DNA of 64,000 nucleotides, taken from the NCBI RefSeq assembly GCF_001522545.3, contig NC_031774.1, positions 17,174,296 through 17,238,295 of the forward strand, read 5' to 3'. Made by a program: the position numbers and the translations under genes. Below, one piece after another: positions 58,246-64,000 of the stretch. Under the pieces are notes generated by a model. That model saw only the letters and a list, made by a program, of their open reading frames with translations, was not told the origin of the DNA and ran no database searches. Source of the DNA: Parus major (Eukaryota > Chordata > Aves > Passeriformes > Paridae). Positions within the stretch are counted from its first letter, which is position 1; every line of letters starts with the position of its first letter.

Positions 58246-61200
58246 GTAAATTCCTGGGCCCATCACCATCCAACTTTTCTAGGCTCAGATTTTTTGTTAA
58301 TCCTCTCCACATCCACAGGACAAACTGTCCTTGGAAGTGTTTTGATGCAGTGCCCCTTACCATAGCTTTGGCTCAGACTTGCTCAGAGCTGAATGCAGAT
58401 TTCAATAACATACAGCTTCTAGACTCTTATTTCCACCCTTTGTTTCTACGCCTGCCTGGTGAACGGGGTTTTTTGGAGTCTGGTTGGGTTGATGCTACAG
58501 TGTTTTCTATAGTAATTTTCTAGAAGAAGAGAATTTTTTGCAGTTGCACAAGAGGGGGATTGAAAGGTGTTTGGTAAATGTTCAGCCCCTCTTTAATTTT
58601 TGGGAGTATAATAAGCTATCTTTGCTGTGTTTCTGTCTGTATGAATCCATGCTTAATCCTTGCTTGCTGTCAGTGACTGTAGATTTAGCAGAGTTCAAGA
58701 CAAACCAGAGGAGGCTCATTCAGATCAACATTTTATCTAAAGTAGGACAAAGGGTGTGCATATAATTTGGCAAAGCATAATAACTGTTAGAGCTATAAAT
58801 ATTAGATCATTCTTTGACTGTCTCATCTGTTTATTGTGGGAGGATCTCAATACAGTTTGTATAATTTCTTTATCAGACTGAATCATTTGCTCTTTGGGAG
58901 GCAGAATTTTAAAAATAAATGAGAAAAGAAAGGGGGAGTTTGGGGGCAGAATTCAGGGCTCTAGCTGAAAACTGTTAAGTCTGAGATTTGTTTCTATATC
59001 TGTCACAAATTTCTCATATGAATAATTTGATTTGTGTTTTCCTTCTTTAGTAAAGTGGCAATAACAGCAGTACCTTTTATCAGTCTTGTTTTGTGAGATG
59101 TACACATACCCTGAGCATCCTGACGTACAATAAAGTAGTTCACTAAGATCTTATGTACAAAGTGCAAGGTGCCTGTTAGTTTGGTTGCTCTCATTTTATA
59201 CCATTATGCAGCATAAAGAAATGTTTGGTGCCCTCTGCTGTATATGGATATAAATAGAAAACTATGGAGGAGTATGAAACAATGAGCAAGTGGAAATGTT
59301 TGGAAGTCTCCTTTTGTTTGCTCAAGTTATTTTCCAGGGGTGCGACCCTTCTCCAATTTGAGTGTTACAAGCTGGGATACGAAACTCTCATTCTTCTCTG
59401 TCTGTGCTGTCTGCCCTACAAAATACTGAATTACCTAATTTTCTCCCCACATCTTCACTGCTTTCCTCATGTCTGCCTGCAAAATACTGAATTACCTACC
59501 CTTTCCTCCCACATTTTCACTGTTTTTCCTCATGTGTGCCCCCCAGTCTTGCAAGGGCAGATTTCAGTCCTCAGGGCTGCTTGCTTCTCAACAGCATGGA
59601 TAAAAGCCTCGAGAGCAAGGACTATTTCCTTGATGCATAGAGCGTTGCATGTTGGCCACTGGTAGTGAGGAAGAAGTGGGGACGGAGAGTGGGAGGCTTG
59701 GAGGTATATGGGCCACCCTGCTGAAGTGTGGTAAATGGGGGTAGCCTGGCTCATTCTGGGCTTTGACTCCAGATGTATTTAGCAGAGCTGTACTGGTTCA
59801 CTGTGGCATCTCCTGATTTCATAACAGCTCTTCACTATTATACCCCTTTCACTGATCAGGAAACTGAGTAATGAAGCAGAAAATTCACTTCTCTGAGTAC
59901 TTTGTGATTAGTGCTGCTCATTGTGATCAGTAGCTCCCAGTCTTGTGGATCTCTGTGCTGAGTCTCACATGAGGCTGGTGAGCTCTCCTGGTAACATACT
60001 GACCTCTTCCTCCACTTCCCTCCACCCAGGTGGCTATGCTAGGGATGAGTTTGGTTCCTATCAGCGTGGCTCCCTGACAAACTTGCCACCAGACTTTGGG
60101 AACCTCAGGTGTCTCACCCACTTGGATCTCAGCTTCAACAGACTCTCCACCTTTCCAAGCTGCATTCTCCACCTTCCCAGCCTCTGTGTGCTCCTGGTGA
60201 GCCACAACAGTCTGGTGACACTTCCTGAGGACTTTGGCTGTCTGAGCAAACTGACTTTCTTCTCAGCAAGGAAAAATCAGCTAAAAGACTTACCTCAGAG
60301 CATTGGGGAGCTGTCAATGCTGCAGGATCTGGATCTCTCAGAAAATGCTTTGGAATTGCTCCCTGAAGAAGTTGGGAATCTGCAAAACTGCACAGAACTG
60401 GATCTCTCTGGGAATCGCTTATTGAGCATCCCGGACTCCCTAGGTATGTATTTTATTGGGGAGGAGAGGAACATGGGTTTGCCAAGCTTTTGGTACAACC
60501 TCTGAGACCCTTAGTCTCTGTCCTCAGAGTTGTTGGCATAAACCATGTCATATTGGAGCCAAATGGAAGTGGTATCCAGGAGCATCATGGTTGGTTTGGT
60601 CAGTGCCTTTGAGCATTAGCAACTCTCTGAACCACACTGTTTCTGTGAATCAGCGACACTGTTGAGATTTCAATATAATTTACAATGACTGAGGATCTGG
60701 CCTGGCTGGTTCTTGGTAGCAGCTGGGACTAGTAACAGAAGAGCTGACGTTTGATTGGATGCAAATCTGGGCTTAAAAGCACAGTGTCCCCTGTGGACCA
60801 GTCCACAGAACTGGACTCTTGACTTCTGCTGCCCAGCTTCCTAGGTCCTGTATTACTTTGTGACCGAAGTTGTTTTTGATGCTGTTGTGAAGTCTTAAGA
60901 CTGCAAGTCTTCAGACTTACAAATAGGAAGTGTCTTACCTGTAGCTGAAAAGCAGAGGACAGAGAAGGTTGAGTTGCTTCTCAGCTAATTCTTTGCACTT
61001 CTTTATTTTGTGAGCTAAAGGGATGTTAAGCTTTTGTGCTTTTCCTTCATTATGTGTGTGTTTACATGGGCTGAGGAGAGAGGGAGAGTTCGAGCTGATG
61101 TGCAGTGCAATTAACAGCACAGATGGGGGGTCACTTCTTGTTCCAACCTGCAGCCAATTTGAAGTCTCTGCGTCGGCTGCATCTCCACAGCAATCTCCTG

Positions 61201-63950
61201 GTGACGGTCCCTGCCTCGCTTGCCAGCCTGCCCAACTTGTCCAGACTTGATCTGCAGAACAACTGCCTCCGTGCCATCCCTGCTGAGATCCAGACCTTGC
61301 CATTTGTGCACGTCCGAGGCAATCCCTTGGGAGAAACTGAACCGTCCCCGCAGGCTGGTAATTGCAAGGCTTCTGCTGCTGTGTGTTCTGCCCAGCGGTT
61401 CCCTCACTCAGCCCAGCATGGCGTAGATGGGTTTGGATTAGAGAAGACAAGCAGGGAGAAATCAGATCAGCATTTATTTCTCTGGAATAATTATTATGTT
61501 ATAAGGATACAGACAGTACTAGTTATGTTTTTATGAGGCCTATCCCAGTCTGAAGGGCTCAGCGGTCCCAGGAATTGGACTTTCTTGGTAGGGTTTTACA
61601 GTGGAAGTGAAAATGGGGCTCACAGGAAACAGATCAGGAGAGGTCCCTAAAGGGGTCCTGCCTTTTTAGCAGAGCTGAGCACCAGTTCCTGGACTTGCTA
61701 AGGCTGTGGTGGCTCATGCCAGAACCTCAGAGAGCAGCAAGGAGTCATTCTGCTGTGCAGTTACCTCCGGCTTTCCTGAGGTTCACAGGCTGCAGAGGAG
61801 CAGCTCTTTGTCCAAGAGGAACGTGGTTAAATGAGCAGGAATCTGATGAGGGTTTCCCAATGGTGCTCATGTTCACAAGAGCAAGCACTGATTCCTGGGG
61901 GTGGCCCAGGCAATCAAACATGGCCCTGAGAGCTGCAGGGGTAAACTGAAAAATTTTCTAATTCCCTCTGCTTCTGAGTTTCCCTGGGGGAGAGCCAGCA
62001 TTTTCTGTATGCCTTGGGACTTTGAGACCTCATGCCATCCTCTTGCTGTGGTGTGTTCTGGAGCCCACTGCAGTGTGACCAGGATTCCATTAGCTTCTGT
62101 CAGATTAGGATTAAGCCAAAACTCTTCAGCCTTTCTTGTCTACCTTGGTTTAAGTACCTCTATCTCCTTCTCTCCAAATTTTCTGCCACAGATAAATCCA
62201 GTACCAGAAGGCTAAAAAAACTCGTCCTTGCATCAGGAGAGGGCAGGTAAGCCTCTGTTACTAAGATCTTGTATTACTGTGGTGTAAAAAGGTCCCAGAC
62301 AAAGTGCATGGTGGGTATTGCAGGAATGTATAGGAGCTTATAGCCTCAGTAGGCCAGTCAAGCACAAGTATGAGATTCTTCTGTTGATTTTTGGAGGGCT
62401 GAAGTCACTACACAATGTCATAAATGCATGCATTTTTTCTGGAAGCTTTACTGTCACCTCTGAAGGCTGCAGAGTGGTCCTGGCCTGTGGCATCCATTTC
62501 TACTTTCCACCGGGGGCCACCTCTGATCCTCTGCGGATCTGCTTCCGATCCCTCATGCCGGATCCTCGGTGGGTAAAGCTTAGACACCACGATGTCCTGC
62601 TGAGTCAAGTCCTGGAGCTGCAGCCTCATGGGGTCCAATTCCAGCAGGTGAGGATACACCCAGGTCACCTCCTGATGAATCTACCTCTGCAGTAGCTCAG
62701 TGGAGTCTTCTGAGAGCACTTTTTGGACCTTTGAGACAGTTACCCTATCTGCTTATCTGATAGCTGCAGTTATCCCTGGTGCTTTTAAGTAGCTACAGGA
62801 CCACCTCTCAAAGAAATCCTGCTGCAGAGAATCAGAAAGGACACAGCCAGCTTCTCTGATGCTGTGCTGATCTGGCACCTTTGCCTTCCCCACTGCTCCT
62901 GATTGAGCTGAGCTATAACCTTTCTCACTCACAACCCCCCTGCTCTACCAGAGGGTAAATCCAGTGTCTGGCCTTAGCCTGAAAGGAGGATGGTTTGAAT
63001 CCTTCTCTGAAAGTCTGTTTGTGTGGTTTGTGTTCAAGGTGGGGAATAGTCACACCACCTACCAGCCCCATCATGGCTGACAGCAGCTCACTACGAAAGT
63101 TGCTTTGCCCTTTCTGCTCAGAAGCTACTGAACTTTTCCTGCCATCACAGTCCATAGCAGACCTGACATTTCCTGTCAGCTCCCCAGAGACTGCATGGCA
63201 GAGCAGGTTCTTTGATTCCCTGCATACAGGCCATGCTCTGCTCTCCCTCCTCTTGTCTGCATAGGAAGCCACAGAGCAGAGCTGGGCTTGGTTTTATCCT
63301 TTCAATTGGTGTCTCACAGGAATGCTTTTTTGGCAGGAGGTGCAGATCTCTATGCCATGTATCTCACCTCAAACACCTCACCAGCATGAGGTGGTAGTTC
63401 GGACCTTCAGTGGGCAGAGCTGGAGTGATCTGAAAACAAGAGTGAAGCGGAAGAGAAAATCAAAGGTGAGCAGATTGAAATTACCAGTGACGCACTTTGT
63501 TCCTGTTTCCCTCCTTGGCTGTGCCCAGCCAAGAGTGAACATATTTGGAATATCTCATTAGCTGTGTTTTGACCAGCTGCTATAAAATGTAGTGGATTTC
63601 AGGTCCAGGTTTCCTCTCATGGAGGTGTGTCTCCTGAAGTTGATGAGTGACAGCCTGCCATGCTTCATCCCTGATCTAGTACTTTCTTCTGTTTGGCGGG
63701 TACTCATTTTCCTGCCTTTATTGTATTAAGTTATATGCCTATATGTTTTCTCCTTTGTCCTCTGTTACAGAAGTGTGTGGCTCACTGTTGTGTCCTTCAC
63801 TTCTCTTGGTTCCTTGTCGTGTCTCGACTTGTGCAAAATGAATGCAAAGTGCCATCCGAGGGGACATTGCTCTTTTCCAGTGTGGATCCAAACATCAAAG
63901 TGATCTTTCCTCCTGGAGTCACCAAAGAGCCTCGTAGTGTCAAGCTGCAG
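57975..63950 (+). CDS. PIDD1: p53-induced death domain protein 1, 5' seven coding exons (gene cut by window edge)
   Basis: PIDD1 is the scaffold of the PIDDosome with RAIDD (CRADD) and caspase-2, and it signals DNA damage and extra centrosomes. Exons are 57975-58245, 60030-60443, 61154-61357, 62192-62246, 62446-62647, 63337-63465 and 63771-63950. All are GT/AG with matching phases and give the first 485 residues (human total about 910). Seven leucine-rich repeats of 23 residues span 119-278. The first ZU5 domain spans about 315-450 and includes GCRVVLACG, FPPGA and LELQPHGVQFQQ. HFSW at 435-438 matches the human self-cleavage site at Ser446. The second ZU5 domain begins near residue 451 and runs off the window. 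The UPA and death domains lie beyond. It is divergent from RPLP2, as in human. Confidence 0.96.
58246..60029 (+). other. PIDD1: PIDD1 intron after first coding exon
   Basis: A 1.8-kb intron with phase 1 borders. It holds the 62-bp two-copy repeat and nothing else recognised. Confidence 0.85.
59411..59535. repeat. Two-copy tandem repeat, 62-bp period, in PIDD1 intron
   Basis: Copies start at 59,411 and 59,473. Both contain AAAATACTGAATTACCTA and end CCTCATGT, with a pyrimidine-rich middle. Few differences suggest a fairly recent duplication. Confidence 0.85.
60030..60443 (+). CDS. PIDD1: PIDD1 coding exon 2: leucine-rich repeats 1-5
   Basis: 138 codons, from GGYARDEFGSYQRGSLTNLP into repeats of the type LxxLDLSxNxLxxLP. 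Acceptor ACCCAG, donor CTAG|GTATG. The donor splits the fifth repeat. Confidence 0.96.
61154..61357 (+). CDS. PIDD1: PIDD1 coding exon 3: leucine-rich repeats 5-7
   Basis: It completes repeat 5 and adds two more, then FVHVRGNPLGE, the cap that closes the solenoid in human PIDD1 (FVRLQGNPLGE). Acceptor CTGCAG, donor GCTG|GTAAT. Confidence 0.95.
62192..62246 (+). CDS. PIDD1: PIDD1 coding exon 4 (short linker)
   Basis: A 55-bp exon encoding DKSSTRRLKKLVLASGEG, between the repeats and the first ZU5 domain. It is called mainly from splice sites (CCACAG, GCAG|GTAAG) and from phase agreement on both sides; similarity to the human linker is weak. Confidence 0.8.
62446..62647 (+). CDS. PIDD1: PIDD1 coding exon 5: first ZU5 domain
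   Basis: It encodes FTVTSEGCRVVLACGIHF and PPGATSDPLRI, then HHDVLLSQVLELQPHGVQFQQ, close to human. The acceptor has a T-rich tract then GGAAG; donor CAG|GTGAG. Confidence 0.95.
63337..63465 (+). CDS. PIDD1: PIDD1 coding exon 6
   Basis: 43 codons, phase 0 on both sides. It contains EVVVRTFSGQSWSDL, matching human EVVVRTRNDNSWGDL, and ends in a basic KRKRKSK run where human has an acidic stretch. Acceptor TGGCAG, donor AAG|GTGAG. Confidence 0.93.
63771..63950 (+). CDS. PIDD1: PIDD1 coding exon 7: first self-cleavage motif and start of second ZU5
   Basis: 60 codons. HFSWFLVVSR carries the HF|S motif that in human yields PIDD-N and PIDD-C. CKVPSEGTLLFSS and VKVIFPPGVTKEP open the second ZU5 domain. 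Acceptor TTACAG, donor CAG|GTATG. Confidence 0.96.
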
Positions 63951-64000
63951 GTATGCATGCTTTTTGGAGAGTTCTGGTGCAGCTGTTTTCTCATGTTCAG

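Overview
This is a vertebrate nuclear window, almost certainly avian. The evidence is long AT-rich introns, CpG-island promoters, exons with clean GT/AG borders, several CR1-type LINE 3' ends of the bird kind, and one LTR of bird endogenous-retrovirus type. No prokaryotic, CRISPR or operon-like structure is present. The species cannot be named from the sequence. The window holds one block of conserved synteny, the counterpart of part of human 11p15.5: PNPLA2 (minus) - RPLP2 (minus) - PIDD1 (plus, cut by the right edge).

Layout. Positions 1-11,150 have no recognisable coding exon. A CpG island at about 11,150-11,870 carries a good minus-strand splice donor and looks like the promoter and untranslated first exon of a further minus-strand gene whose coding part lies left of the window (CD151 would be expected from synteny). 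Positions 12,260-17,774 hold the probable 3' UTR of PNPLA2 and spacer. PNPLA2 (adipose triglyceride lipase) runs from its ATG at 42,774 down to its stop at 17,775 in nine coding exons, giving 481 residues with every splice phase consistent. Its 15.6-kb first intron occupies 26,974-42,587. A TATA box and CpG island mark its promoter. Positions 43,210-48,880 are spacer with one antisense CR1. RPLP2 (ribosomal stalk protein P2) occupies 48,928-53,045 in four coding exons (115 residues) plus an untranslated first exon in a CpG island near 53,450.

Positions 53,690-55,690 are a nest of CR1 fragments in both orientations. A fourth CpG island at 55,720-56,170, next to a 20-21 bp minisatellite interrupted by an 85-base assembly gap, probably starts PIDD1. 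Its first seven coding exons (57,975-63,950) encode the leucine-rich repeats, the first ZU5 domain with a self-cleavage motif, and the start of the second ZU5 domain.

The three genes are unrelated in function (lipolysis, translation, p53-linked death and centrosome signalling) and share only ancient linkage. RPLP2 and PIDD1 are head to head. I found no novel system. The observations most worth following are the apparent loss in bird ATGL of the basophilic Ser404 phosphosite motif, the LTR inside PNPLA2 intron 3, the orphan CpG-island promoter with a perfect CLEAR-type E-box beside it, and the repeat-rich, gapped PIDD1 5' region. Comparisons with human proteins and genes are from memory, not from an alignment run here.
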